Positions 39,010-52,162 of a stretch of DNA of 64,000 bases are shown here, piece by piece. The DNA comes from Microplitis mediator (taxonomy: Eukaryota > Arthropoda > Insecta > Hymenoptera > Braconidae): positions 496,001 to 560,000 of the forward strand of contig NC_079978.1 of assembly GCF_029852145.1 (NCBI RefSeq), given 5' to 3'. The position numbers and the translations under genes were made by a program. How positions within the stretch are numbered: the stretch's first letter is position 1; every line of letters starts with the position of its first letter. The notes under the pieces are model-generated. The model worked only from the letters and a program-made list of their open reading frames with translations, had not been told where the DNA came from and ran no database searches.

Positions 39010-42000
39010 ACTTCTAAGTCTCCCTTTTAAATGCTTAACTTATTCCATAATTTATTTATAATTTTAAATTCGTTGGTATCGATTTAGCCGTTCGTCACAT
39101 TGATTAATTTAAAGGCCTGAGGGAAATCTCCCGGTGAGTTTTAATGATGAGTTTGTGGTAATTTCGTTTCGTTTTTTTTTTTTTTTTTTCCAATAACGAG
39201 TTTTATTAACACGTAATGTGGGCTTTAAAGCTCTTGACTATGACTCGACAACGAGTTTTCCTAAGACTTCTTTTATGTTTATTTTGTTTTTTTATTTTAT
39301 GAATTATAAATTGGCTCAAAGCCGTTTTTCTAATTATATTTTTCTTCCTAATATACTTTTAAAGTATCATTTTAAATTATAAATATTTTTTTAACTCTTG
39401 CATACGCTAACTAAATAAATTCAAAATTTTTTCCAACGATGCTAGAGAGTAGAGTTAAAAAAAAAGTCATTCCTTTATTAAATTGACTATTGATCTAAAA
39501 AAAAATATTACTGTAGGTACGTCTGCTCATTTTTGTGTAGAAATTTATAAGCAAAAAAATTAGAGTAAATTTCATTACTTGCTAACAATTATTTTGAGCA
39601 ACGTAGCGGTTGCAGTGACTGCCTAATGCCAAATTAAATGAACAAATAATTTAAAATTATCAACTTGTTAGCCCACCTTATAAATCACTCAGCTGATAAA
39701 TTTATTGTAAAAGAATATCGATTAATTTTTTTATTTTTCGCTCACAAACCCCATCAACTTTTTAATTAATTATTGCTAGTCGTTTTATTTTTAACCATAA
39801 TATATAAAGTTTTTATTAATTATCTGCTTTATACGGTTCAGTTGGGCTTAATAATTAAAAAATTAATAGAACAAAATAGTTAATTATATATAAATAAAAC
39901 AATTGTGGAATTGATGTGAATAATAAATCAGAAAAGGCCATGATGTACTTGAGCGACTGCCTCATCGTTTAATAGCTGAGATAATTTTCAGCAACAAAAC
40001 CTGCCATCTGACTAGTATGAATATCCATCGCTCTATTAATGCAACCATATATATATAATATATAAAAATATTAGATAAGTGTGACGACGATTGTTGCTGA
40101 TAAATTATCGCACAAAAATTTCTTTTTTTTATTTCTCTAATATATATATTTTCAATTTATTTTTTATTAAATATATGTTGTAGTACATCATCATTATTAT
40201 TATTTTATATTTTTAAAAGAGGATTAAACCCTCGCGAAATGGAGTTTGCAATATAAATAATTTATTTTAAAATATTGGACCGCGTGAAAAAAATTTAATT
40301 TCAATTTAAATCTCTGGTAAAAAGAATATTTAATTTTGAAAATATGTTTAACTAAACGCTGGTTATATTTTACATATATATATATAAAAAATCCTTTTTT
40401 TCTGTGTATACATATGTATATTTCTTATCGCGTGCTCGACCCAACGGTTAATGGTTAAACGAACCATTTATCGAACGGATATATTCACCAATTACGATAA
40501 TAATTATAATTTTAAATTACTCATTATTCTAGTCATAAATCAATAAAAGTCATTTTTTTTTAAACAGAATTAATTGAAATATTATTTGAATGTTATGTAG
40601 AACTAGAAATTTTTTGTTCATATAAAGATTGGGTCCGCGAGACCTTTTTTGGACGGGGGTCGCAAGCACGTGGTCAAAAGACAAAGAATAATTAGAAGAA
40701 AAAAGATATATGTAATTTTTTTTTGTTACAAAGTGAGTTTTACAGGGCTATAGAGGCAGCCCAAGCTCAAAAGCCTACAATAATTAAAGACATAATGGTA
40801 ATAATATATTCAAATTGAATTTTTAATTTAGTTTATTAATTAATAATAATAAATAATTAATAAATATATGTATGAAAAAAAAAAAAAAAAATTGTTTATA
40901 GAACTAGGAGTCTTTATTGTGTTTACAAAGGGATGTCAAGCTGTACATGTACAGATAATTATATATTAATATATTATCAAAAATATTAGAGAGTTTAATT
41001 AAAAGAAGGCTGTTAATATTTCGATTGAAAAAAATAATAATGAAATTTCTTTTTTTTTTATTTTTTACTTTTTAAAACTGAGGGTTTAAGCTCAAAATTA
41101 TTAATAAAATGAAAAGCATATCTCGTGTCTATTTTATTTGTCTGCACAATTGATGATTCTGTCGCGGTGTCATGGAAGAAATAATAATTGTGTGTTATTA
41201 TTATTATTATTATCATTAATGTGAAAAATAATGAATATAAAATATAATGTAATGTAAAGGAAAAAGACGATAATGGATTACAAGTAATGATTGATAAATG
41301 TGTGTGGTCCCTTATCAATTGTCATCGATAGTGGGACAGAATATCTGAAAGTGCCTACTTATAAAAAAATATTTGCAATGTAATCACCGTTACCAGCGAC
41401 GAGCTCTTTGTAATGTAAAGATTATTGCGAAAAATAAAGAACTGAGTGCTTGTGTGAGTGAAAGAGATTAAATTGTTGTATGGGATAAGAAGAAAAATGG
41501 AAAAAAAGTCGGTAGCGCACGTTCGGCGGTAAAATTAATTGAAATAATAATTAGATGTGAAGCCTGATTTAATTCAACTCCCGATTATTTATATAATAAA
41601 ATATGAAATACCTGTATGTGATACATAATTTTAAAGGTAATGTTCAAACTGCGGATATTATTGTTAATTAGAGTAGAAATTTCTTGTGCCCTGGGCTCGT
41701 ATAGATAATAATTATCACTAAAACTAATATTATTTTTTTAGCCCGGTTGAAATTGTAAAATAAGTTATTTTTTTGTTATTTCTGTTATTTTTACTTTGTA
41801 GAAAAAAATAAATTGAACAATTAGATGTTTTTTAAAAATGTGATATTAATTAAAAATCATTTCTGATGATTTTTTTTGCTCTTTGGTTTAAGCTTTAATT
41901 ATTAAAAAAAAATATAAAAACAAAACTGTTACACTTTTATTAATTATTAGGTAAATTATAAACTAAGCTGTGGAATTAATTAAAATGTCATTATGCTCAG

Positions 42001-44063
42001 GACACAAGTGTATGCAATTTTAAAACGAACATAATTAAAATATGTATTTTAAAATGAAAGAAAAAAATCCAAAAGGAAATGAGTATCGGAAGTGGTATGT
42101 TTTAATTATAAAATATTAATGATAAGAAGTATAGTAACCGAGGCGTAATGATTAAATTTAATTTTAAAATAAAAGCATATGTTGTTGATGTTTGTAAGCT
42201 TCTTGAAATATAAATGTAACGCATTTTTTTTTACTACATTTGTTACCTAAATTATTTTTAAATTCATCATTCATTACATTTTTTTAATTTTCCATTTTTA
42301 TTTCCCGGCAGAAATTTAAACCAGGCGGCAAAAAAAAATATTAAGGCTCCGGGTCAAATACTTGGAGTCTGATCTAGTGAACTTTCGGTTCAGGAAACTG
42401 GTGACCGGACTAAAAATTTTGCACCGACCGGGTGCTGATTTGTAGTCAGTGGAAAAATTTCTGCCAGGATTTGAACACATGAATTTAAATTATTTTCTAA
42501 TGTTAATCAGTGACACGAGTATATTATTATGTATATTTATTTATTACATAACTTAATAATTTGAAAGACAATTTAATACATAGAAATAATTAAATTATAA
42601 ATTTTTATTTATTTTTAATTACAAGCATTTATATAATAAATGAAAAATTTCTGACAGCAAATAGAGGGCCAATGCATCAACGTAAGATTTTCTTGTCAAT
42701 TTTATTATAATTATTGACAGTCAATGGAACAAAAATTATTGGGGGCGTGCAAATAATTCGTAAGTTCGAACTATTCGCTCATCCCTACTAATTATATAAA
42801 TATTTAAATGTCTTTGGTTCTACTAAAGCCAATTAAAATTAATGACAAGTATTTCATATAATTTAAACTTAAAATATCCCCCATTTGTGATGTTTTTGAA
42901 GTTTCACTATAATTATTTTTTTTTTACTTAAACTAAGGAAAAAATCTTGACTTTTCTGCGCTATCAATTGAATCCACTCGGCAGTTTAACAGTTATTTTA
43001 TTTTCTGCATTATTAGATATAGAAATATCTAGATGAACTTGATATTTTATTTTTTTTAAAACACAGAGATCATTTTGTTCATATTATTTATTTTAATAAT
43101 ATTTTTAAACAGTATTTTTTTTTTTATGTCGTATACTTTTAAATTTATTATTGAAATTGCAACAGCAAGATTATATAAATTATTTACCAGTTGTATAATA
43201 ACATAAAAGATTTTATTTCATTGATAATACGATAATTTTTTTTGTTTTTTCATTGAAAACAAAGATTTTATATTTTTTTTTTATATAATTTTATCAATCT
43301 TCGCTCATAAATAATAATCATTAAAAAAAAACATATTTTAAAAAATAAAAATAGATAGTGCAGTTATATAATATCAGTATAATTTTTAAAATTATCAACA
43401 GTAAGATTAAATTAACAGTTACATTGAACACAAAATAAAATAATTTTTGTGATAAAATTTGATCTATATTCAATTACACATCACTGTTACCAAGACAATT
43501 CAATATTCATCATTTCAATTACTTTTATATTTTTTTCCGTAGATAATCAAATATCTATGACACAATAAATCAATTTTTAGTCTCGATATCCCAGTGAATT
43601 CGCGATTGTCAAATAAAAAAACCAACATAACATTTAGTATATAATTAAAAAGATAAATGTAAATAAAATAATAATCCATTTTTTAAAATAACAAATGCAT
43701 CAATCAATAAATATATAAATAAAATAATAAAAATTAAAGCGAAGTACGCTCATTCAAAATTGCACAAGCTCGATAAATCTCGTTACATCAAATTTATATA
43801 CATAAAGACATTAAATATTAAATAGTGAGAGAAAAAGTACATAAAATTCATTTCTTGTTATTAAGAAATGACAATTAGTATTACAATAATTAAATATCTC
43901 TTCTTATATTTCTTCAATGTTATTTGGTTTGTTTTAATTTTGTTTTTATCGTAGTTGAAGCAAAATTACAGATTTCAATGATGGCTACTCACTACCGATG
44001 CGTCGAGATTTATTTCCCACGATGATAACGAGCACTTGTATGACGCATCATATTAACATTGTT
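39010..44063. other. gene-poor AT-rich stretch between PACS and ACTMAP
   Basis: Five kilobases without a supportable gene. The first part is PACS 3' UTR. The rest is strongly AT-rich with homopolymer runs. A higher-GC patch at about 42340-42480 (GGTTCAGGAAACTGGTGACC) may be an old repeat, but I found no second copy. ORFs above 60 codons are few and compositionally random. The ACTMAP 3' UTR enters from the right. Confidence 0.45.
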
Positions 44064-45022
44064 TCATACATACGGATGTAGAGCCAGAGCACGACCGCGG
44101 AGGCCTCTTTGTCCACCTACACCTCCTTTCGGAATTACGTAACCACCCGCATGCCTTGCGGTGCCTTCTTCCTCTAAATTCCCATTACTCTCAATTAAAT
44201 CTCTCAAGGGCCAGCAAGCTAAATGCCGTGACTTGCCGTGTCTTGCGAGTACATAATAGCCTTGTCTGCAATTTTAAATTTATCATCACCGTCAATACAA
44301 ATAAATAAATAAATAAATAATTAATTTTTTGAAAAATACTCACCGAGAAGATATCAAGCCAACTAGAAGAGCCCAATGAGCTTTATGTCCTCTCTTCAAA
44401 CACGGCGCATGATTAAAATCAGAGTCATATGGAATAAGCACCATAGCTCCGTGTGCTAATGCGTGAGTCAGGGTATCAGGACATGTTTGTAAATCGACAA
44501 GTACATCTGGCCGATGGTCTGGTAAATATTCAGCGGCTAATGTTCCCATAAAGTCAACACTATAAACCTCGCCGTGCTGAGTAAAACCACGCACACGTGC
44601 TTCTGCTAATAGCTGAGTTACAGACACTGGCTTGGTGTATTCTTGGGATGCCATTGCCAGAGCAACCAGTCCGCATCTGTATAAATAAATACACATTATT
44701 TATCTTATGTGCACTTACTATCAGTCTTAATTATAAACAAATTCTCCAAATAGACTTAATTCTTAGCAATTAACATAAAAATATTGACTTACTGCGGTCC
44801 GTCCTGCAGAATCGGCTCGACTTGAGAAAAATACGTGACTTCGGCATCCTTTAATGCGTGTCTGGCAATCAACTTTTCAATCTCAGCCTCAGATGACGTT
44901 AGAGTTATTTTAGCCCAAGGTGGTAAATTTTCTGATTCATTAGTTTCTGTTTTTTTCTTACAACCCGGAGGCTGCTGGGGACTTGCTATCGGTGCTGGAG
45001 GAGCGGGCATCGTATTGTACAT
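44064..45022 (-). CDS. Actmap: actin maturation protease ACTMAP (UPF0692, C19orf54 orthologue)
   Basis: Cysteine aminopeptidase-type protease that removes the N-terminal acetylated Met/Cys from actin during maturation. Three exons: 45022-44793, 44676-44344 and 44265-44064, total 765 nt (254 aa). The N-terminus is proline-rich (MPAPPAPIASPQQPPG), a feature linked in the human protein to profilin binding. The catalytic Cys is in DGPQCGLVALAMAS (residue about 78), spanning the first splice. The likely catalytic His is in GHKAHWALLVGL (about residue 175). Downstream blocks YVLARHGKSRHLACWPL and LRGRALALHP complete the family pattern. A second in-frame Met is at 45010. The gene stands alone, with more than 2.5 kb to the next start. 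Confidence 0.93.
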
Positions 45023-47577
45023 TAATCAATGATTCTATTCTTAAATTTTCTTAGAATTATTCTTGAGTATTTATATATATTTTTAGCTCGACACAAACTT
45101 TTGGTATATTTTATTTTCTCAATAACTCAGGCACATTTTTATATATATTTAACTACTGCTGAACTTTGCTCTCATAAAATAATAATTATTATTATTCCGT
45201 TGGTTTACGAGTGGCATTGCTCCAATAATCTGTAAATTAACAAACACTTAAAATAATAATAAAAATAAATAATAAATTAATAATTATAATTTAATTACAA
45301 GTAAACGTAAATTATCAGATAAAAAAAATGATTATTTACTCCAATAAATTAATCGTCCATTTTGACCGCTCGGGAGTTCATTTAAATCCTCAATAGCACT
45401 TATATTTTTTTTTTTTATAGACTTTATTATTTTATTGCCATATATCTTGACATTTAATTAGATCTTACTTTATTATTTTAATTAAATTTAAGTGTTATTG
45501 CTCATGAGCTATCGAAGATTATATAATTTCTCGGGCAGTTCTAGAAATGACGGATCATTGACGTAAAAAAAATTATCAATGATTACTTTTATTTTTGAGG
45601 ACAAGCCCAAATTAACTAAATTATTTTTTCTGTACCTCAATTATTTTATTTCATTGAAAATATAAATAATTAATGCCGATATTTATAACAATTTCAATTT
45701 AAAAACTTTTATTTCCTGTGAATTTAAATGTTAATTGTGATAATTTAATCAATTGTACGTCACCAATACACACTGACAGACACTGACATTACTTGTAATT
45801 GCAATTTATATTTTTTTTACAAGTGTATGTACAACACTTGCTTAAAATTTACCAGGCATTTTTTTAGGGGCGCGGTTTATTGAATTTTATTTGAATGCTA
45901 AATAAAAATTTAAATTAATTTTATTAATTATTATTTTTTTTACGACTAATTAAAATCAGTCTAATTTTTATGTACTAATTATTGATGTCTGACAATTAAA
46001 TTATTGTTATTTAATTATTAAAAGTACAAGTGTCAAATGAACCGAAGTCAAGATGGAACTGCCATTTAATTTTTTTAAAATTTATTACAGATATTTAAAT
46101 ATTTGAAAAATTACCTCACATGTCAAGAAGATTTTTAAATAATTTCGAAAATTATTGACAACTCCGTATAATTTAATGGAGAAAAAAAAGTATGAGACTT
46201 TTAACGTCAAACAATAGAATGATAATAATAATTCAAGTTTGACGTTCTGGACATATGACTTGAGGATCCAGAAATAATTTCATTATCCTGACATCTAGAT
46301 GCTGGTTCTCGAATTATTTAAAACTCGGTCAGTAATTTCACGACGAATAAAATTATGCATGAATATTCAAATTTTGTTGTTGCAAATAAAAGTAAAAGTC
46401 ATAATTATTGACACTAAAAAAATATATCAATCACTATAATTATTTAATTTATGAAATATTAATAATTAATTCATTTTTTATGATAATAGCAGCTGACAGT
46501 TAATTTTTTCTTTATAAAAAACTTTGAAAAGTCTGGTATGAATTTTTAAAATAATTATCAAGTTTGAAAATTTAAAAATAGTGTCAACAATTGGGTCTTT
46601 TACCTCAGCAACAATAAAAAACTTTACAAAACAATACGTCAGGAATTGTATAAATAACATCGCAGCGAATTATCTGTAATTTACTGACGATAGCAAAAGA
46701 GTCTTGATGTAAATTATCACCATTTTTTTTGTCCAGAAATAAACATGACCAATTATTTTTATACAATTGAGTATTCACTTGGAATCAATTACCATTATGG
46801 AGCAAGCCTAGATCTTGGATCTTGAATCTGTCAAGATCAATAACATACGAGCTGCTCATTGATAACCAGCAGCTTGTGTTTAAATAGCCATCAATGGCAA
46901 ATTTTTTTGCTCTGCGTCTGTCGATGCTAAACCATCACTGATTATGGATCGAAGATCAACAGCGATCGTATCACTTTTCATCACATTAAATCACAATATC
47001 GATAGTAATGGATGAAAAAAGTAGTGTAAAAACTTAATGATATTCATGTATGTTAAATATAATAATAATCATAGATATATGTGTTGCCAAGCCAATTAAC
47101 TGGTCTGTAATTTTGATTTTTTTCAGACCAGGAATCGACAAGATCTTGAAACTGCCTTCTATATGTCAATCATTATTATGATTACTTCAAGTCAACTAAT
47201 AAAGTCTAAAGAAGTTCCCAGTTCTCAGTTGTCTATTCAGTTTCCCTGAGAGTTGATCATACAAAATTTTCTCACAGGAAAATCTGCATGAATAATTTTC
47301 GCTGTAATTCTTATAAATTTTTAACTTTTAATCAATAGTAATTATAATTTTATAGATTTTTGTGATCTAATGTCAATAATAATAATAGTCAATTCTACTG
47401 AGTAATCACCACTAGAGGCGATTGTTTGCATTCAAAATTATTATTGGAAGTGAATTGAACCCACAAGATGATGAATATTCAAATCTTGCCCTCTAACTTT
47501 ACGCATAAATAGAGTATGTGGTTTAAAAAAGTAAACATCGTGAAATATTAAGTAAAAGTATAAACTAAAGTAGAGTG
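45023..47577. other. intergenic, between ACTMAP and the GPCR
   Basis: About 2.5 kb of AT-rich DNA with divergent genes on each side. ATT/AAT microsatellite-like runs occur near 45180. I see no coding exon, RNA gene or paired repeats. Long 5' regulatory regions are common for neuropeptide receptors, so much of this may serve the GPCR, but no element can be named. Confidence 0.4.
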
Positions 47578-49056
47578 ATGATGGATAACTCAACTCAACC
47601 AGATACCAGAGACGAAAATCTTGCGACTTGGGAAATAGCCGTGCTCGTAATAAATCTCATCATCACAATAATCGGTAATTGTTTTATTTTCTTCGCGCTT
47701 TACCTGCGTCGTTATCATGGTCGCCAGCGTAAACTAACTCGCATGTACTTCTTTATGCTTCATCTCAGTATCGCGGATTTTATCACCGGGATCTTCAACG
47801 TTCTGCCCCAGCTCGCCTGGGACATCACATTCAGGTAATTTATTTTTACAAAATATTTTTTCTACTGGCAAATTAATACAAATAGATTTCAGGGCGGATC
47901 TGGTTTGTGTAAAATAATTAAATTTTTACAACCATTCGGAAATTACCTGAGCTCTTACGTGTTGACAGCGACGGCCATCGATCGGTATCAGGCAATCTGT
48001 TACCCCTTTAATTATTGTCGTACTTCATCATTGAAGTCAAGGGTAATGGTTTATGGTGCTTGGAGTTTATCATTTGTCCTCTGTATTCCTCAGGTAGATT
48101 TTTAATTTAATAATTTATATACAAAACTACAATTACTATTAAGAATAATTATTTTAGGTGATTGTTTTTTCTTATCAAGAAATTTCTCCCGGTGTCTGGG
48201 ACTGCTGGGCTTCTTTTACTCTGCCCTATGGAGAACGAATTTACGTTACCTGGTAATTTTTTTTCTACTTAATTTTAATTTAGTCATTAAAAAATATTGT
48301 AATTAATAATTTTTTTTTTTTTAGGTACAGTATTACCGTTTTTCTATTACCCTTTCTAGTTCTTCTTTATACATACGCAAGTATTTGCGCAAACATAAGA
48401 AGAAATACAGAGATAAGTGATCGGTTTGATCACGTAAACAATGCCAAGAAAATTAACTTTAGTAACAAAAACCGCCAGCCATTGATATCACGTGCGAAGA
48501 TAAAAACAGTTAAACAAATGATTACTGTTGTTAGTCTTTACGTTATTACGAGTAGTCCGTTTATTGGATGCCAACTCTGGGCAACGTGGGATCCACAAGC
48601 GGCAAATTCGTCTTTCATCAATGGTTCCCATTTTTTATCTCTCAATGACAAACAAAATACCGCTGATAAATAATTAGTATTTTTATTTAAACAGGGCCAG
48701 CTTTCACGATTCTCACACTCATGAGCAGCCTCACTAGCTGCGTAAATCCCTGGATCTACTTGGGATTTAATCGCGAGCTTCGTATTATTTTATCAAATTA
48801 TCTAAAGAAAATGCTTTGCAGGCAGAATGTGATAAATTATGGTACATATATTTTGTGTTTACTAATTAATAATGGTAAAATTAATAATAATTATTATTGT
48901 AATGTAGATATCGATACGTCTTATGTTAATTCAAATGGTAGTTCAACAAAGTCATCAATAATAGTAACGATGTTTCGTTTTGCTGGATCAATGTATCATC
49001 GGCAAACATATCAAGAACGTTCGACCGATTTCATATTAACTCGAAGACAATCTTAG
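47578..49056 (+). CDS. inotocin (vasopressin/oxytocin-like peptide) receptor, class A GPCR
   Basis: Seven-helix receptor. Five exons: 47578-47834, 47886-48093, 48158-48252, 48325-48623 and 48695-49056, total 1221 nt (406 aa). Class A landmarks: N in IIGNCFIFF (TM1), D in HLSIADFITG (TM2), the disulfide pair C in SGLCKIIKFLQ and VWDCWASF, DRYQAICYPF at the end of TM3, and NPWIYLGFN in TM7. The text VLPQLAWDITFRF in the first extracellular loop, and WATWDP after TM6, are diagnostic of vasopressin/oxytocin receptors rather than CCAP or corazonin receptors. The start is one of two tandem ATGs (47578 or 47581), followed by an NST glycosylation site. The donor after exon 4 (AATG|GTTCCC) is weak. 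The tail may contain a further 66-bp in-frame intron (48842-48907); then the protein is 384 aa. Confidence 0.88.
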
Positions 49057-49919
49057 TAATTTACAGTTCTAATAAAAAAAAAAATTATCAATTTAATAAT
49101 TAAATAAAATAAAAAATTTTGTATTTTTTTAATTCAAAGCTAGAATCGATTATTCAAATAGATTATTATTAAGTATATTTATTAGTACGATAGTACGGTG
49201 CACTTTCACTATTATGTGTATTATAATAAGACGACTCAGTTTCGCTTCATTAGTATTTCTATTCAAGACCAAATAGAAAAGAGCTCTTATTGTCTGCAAT
49301 GTTTGTATTACAACTTTTATTCCGATCTCGATGACGAGTCCCACCACCACACATACTTATGCTAATGCGTTGCCCGCCAGGGATGCTTTACACGCAACGT
49401 CTTTACTGTATTTTTAATAATTTAATACACCGATAATTATTATTTTTACTTGATACCTCAGCTAATATGCGGATCAACACAATAAGTACTGAAAATTATG
49501 GGGGTTTAGTTGATCTAGAAGCAGATGTCCATAAAAATGTGCTAATGAGATTAAGAGCGGGCGGAAAGATGGTTCAAAAAGGGCACATGCATTAGTGGTC
49601 CCGATACTGTATTTTGATAAACGAACAAACAATCGATGAAACCGACGGATTATGACGGCTAATATATGAGAACCTCTGGCATGAACACCTGAATACTTAA
49701 CAAACGGATAAAATTAACATTAATAACGACTGTCTGCCTCCGATCCACATTTTATCTGAAGACAAACTGCGTTCCTCGTAGTCACACGTGACATCTTCGA
49801 TGAGACGTTTCGGGTCGTCTTCAAAATTATAACATCACTTGCTAGAATTTTCCATCTGTACAAAGTAACCCAAAGTTTCGCTACAATTAATAATAAACTC
49901 ATTAATCATATTGCTAATA
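49057..49919. other. intergenic, upstream of the bHLH gene
   Basis: About 860 bp between the GPCR stop and the bHLH start. The part from about 49480 to 49830 is less AT-rich and may be the promoter. No gene is seen; a 60-codon minus ORF at 49720-49902 has no family features. Confidence 0.35.
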
Positions 49920-52162
49920 ATGGAGGATAATGATAAGAGCAATAGTCAATCTGGTTACAAGGTAATTTTTATATTCAAAATTTTATTTAAATTTTTTACG
50001 ATAATATTTATGAGTAATTTGTGATTGATTTACAGTCGGAGAATGATAGCAATGACGAAGAGTTTCCGCGAAGATCTCCGGTACTGTTGGATTTAGACAA
50101 GATGGTGAAGAAATCGCATCAGGTTAATGACGATCAGGAGTCGTCTTCCAGCAATCTTGAGCATCAGAATTTGAGGATAAAAGAAGAGCCGCCGTTTAAT
50201 TCTGCGAAAGAGGCGGCTTTCATGCGTCGGCAATCGCTAAGAAGACGCTGGCACGATGACTCAATGAGTGAACGATCGAGTACTTCGGGGGATGGTGTCC
50301 TGGTAATCAGAGTTCCGGAACCGGAGACTGCTGGTTCGCATTCGCATCTTGAAATTTTGCACCAAACTAAAATAAAATCTGTACAACGTGAATCTGCTCA
50401 ATCTGAGAAAGGTAGTAATAATTTCACAGGTATATGAATTTATTTTTTATCCTGATAAATTATTTGCGTTTTTTTTTCATAATTAAAGTGGACTACTTAT
50501 TTTACGGTTCTTCAATTCTTTATCCGAATGATAATGTTGATTTTTTTTCATTTTCTGTATCCGTAATTCGCGTTTCATTCGATAATTGTCTTTATTACCG
50601 CCCAGGGCTGATACGTAAGCTTGATAAATATTTGGATTCCCCGGTTTCGCGGTGACCAGTGTTATAGTTTTGCTTAGTTCCCGCATATTATCATTTTTCT
50701 TGAATCCTTTATCATGACCAGCATCTCGTCTTCCCACGAGGGATCCAAAGAAATCAATGATCACTTTCCACCAGCTCTTATTATTATCGTCTTCCTTCAA
50801 TTTCTCTTCACTATTCACACTCATAAAATATTCTTCTGGTTTTTTAATCTCTTTCTTCTCTTCAACTTTTTTTTCTACTACCTTTCGTTCAAAATTTTTC
50901 ACTTCCGCTTTGGTTTCCGCTTCCACTTCAACCTCTGCCGCGACTTTGTCGTCATTTTTAACTTCAACTTCGACTATAGAATTTTCTTCAAACATTACTG
51001 TCATCACTTCCTTACTCATCTCCGACTTGATGGTTCCAACCGAAGAATTATCTTTCAAAACTTCTATTTTTGGCGGTGATTCACTAATTACTTCCTGTTG
51101 ATTTGTGTCCTTATCTAATTCCACATGATGATTAATATCTCCGTCATGTAGATTCGTTGGAATATCATGACGACTTACGCAAGCAGAAGATTGATCACTT
51201 CCACTCCGATCGTCATAAGACACCAGAGTTATTTCAGTCGAGGGTTGCTCGATATCTAAATTATTGAAGCGTTTCTTCTTTTTCGAGTTATTATTCGCTG
51301 AGGAGTCTACTGATTTTTTTTGATCAGATAACGTTGGAAAAATTTTCATCATCGTCATACGTTTCCGAGCATGAGGAAGCGGTCGTCGAAAATAATGAGC
51401 GTCATTTAATTGCGTTCCTTTGCGACTTCTGTGCATCTTCGTCTTGTCCATTTTAAATAAAATAATAATAAATAATAATTATTATCATAACTTGAAATTC
51501 TCAAGCCACAACTTTTTTATTTATTAAATATATCAAAAAATTAATTTAAATTGTCAATATAAAAATTGAATTAATCAATCAGTATATCGTGAACGTCAAC
51601 TGTTTTTTTTTTCTCATAACAACTTCACGTTTCCTTACTTTTAAAACTACTTATCACTAAAAACCAATAAATAAATGAATTAATGAATAATTAATTAGTA
51701 ATAATTACAAATGAATATTAATTACATTTAATAATAAATATATATATAATCTATATTTCAGATTACAAAAAATCAGCATGTGACCGTGAGCGTACGCGAA
51801 TGCGCGATATGAACCGCGCATTCGAATTACTGAGATCAAAATTGCCGATTTGTAAGCCACCAGGAAAAAAATTATCCAAGATCGAGTCATTGAGGCATGC
51901 GATAACTTATATAAGACACTTGCAAAGTCTGCTGGAGCCTCAGTATCCTTACGTACCGTGTAATTCGGACGTGGCTAATTATTATGTTAATCCATCGCCG
52001 ACAAGTTCGTACGACGTCCAACATCCACCCCGATGGGAGTCATTGGCTTACTACCGGTACGACTATCACGGACCTTTTGTACCACCACCGCCTGTTCTAC
52101 CTCCCCCACGACGACTCGGTTCCGAGTCTGAGGAACAATATCGCTACAACCAACACTTGTAA
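49920..52162 (+). CDS. sage: bHLH transcription factor, Mesp/Sage-like
   Basis: DNA-binding nuclear factor; insect Sage controls salivary gland secretory genes together with Fork head. Three exons: 49920-49961, 50036-50429 and 51762-52162, total 837 nt (278 aa). A donor 18 bp earlier (50411/50412) is in the same phase. The bHLH domain lies in exon 3 (about residues 150-205). The basic region is ACDRERTRMRDMNRAFELL, the loop is PICKPPGKK, and helix 2 is LSKIESLRHAITYIRHLQ. The KLSKIESLR text and basic region fit the Mesp/Sage branch and not Twist, Atonal or E proteins. N-terminal residues are acidic, Ser-rich and likely disordered; the C-terminus is Tyr/Pro-rich (PPPPVLPPPRR). The 1332-bp second intron contains an antisense ORF. 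The symbol is by family resemblance only. Confidence 0.8.
50483..51451 (-). CDS. unrecognised intronless protein nested antisense in the bHLH intron
   Basis: A single open frame of 322 codons on the minus strand, wholly inside intron 2 of the Sage-like gene. I do not recognise a family. The N-terminus is basic (MDKTKMHRSRKGTQ). The middle (residues about 130-215) is Glu/Lys/Val-rich with imperfect EVEV/AEVK repeats likely to be helical or disordered. After that comes an aromatic amphipathic patch (WWKVIIDFFGSLVGRR), then a less biased segment (TITLVTAKPGNPNIYQAYVSALGG) and a basic tail. An AATAAA on the minus strand (forward TTTATT at about 50439) lies just after the stop and only about 10-15 bases from host exon 2. 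A 969-nt frame is unlikely by chance in DNA this AT-rich. The KE bias and the less biased C-terminal block favour a real gene, possibly lineage-specific. Confidence 0.65.
   Translation of the reverse strand: MDKTKMHRSRKGTQLNDAHYFRRPLPHARKRMTMMKIFPTLSDQKKSVDSSANNNSKKKKRFNNLDIEQPSTEITLVSYDDRSGSDQSSACVSRHDIPTNLHDGDINHHVELDKDTNQQEVISESPPKIEVLKDNSSVGTIKSEMSKEVMTVMFEENSIVEVEVKNDDKVAAEVEVEAETKAEVKNFERKVVEKKVEEKKEIKKPEEYFMSVNSEEKLKEDDNNKSWWKVIIDFFGSLVGRRDAGHDKGFKKNDNMRELSKTITLVTAKPGNPNIYQAYVSALGGNKDNYRMKRELRIQKMKKNQHYHSDKELKNRKISSPL

Noticed and set aside
50714..51101. Plus-strand ORFs rich in Phe/Ser inside the bHLH intron
   Set aside because: Complementary-strand shadows of the Lys/Glu-rich nested minus ORF.
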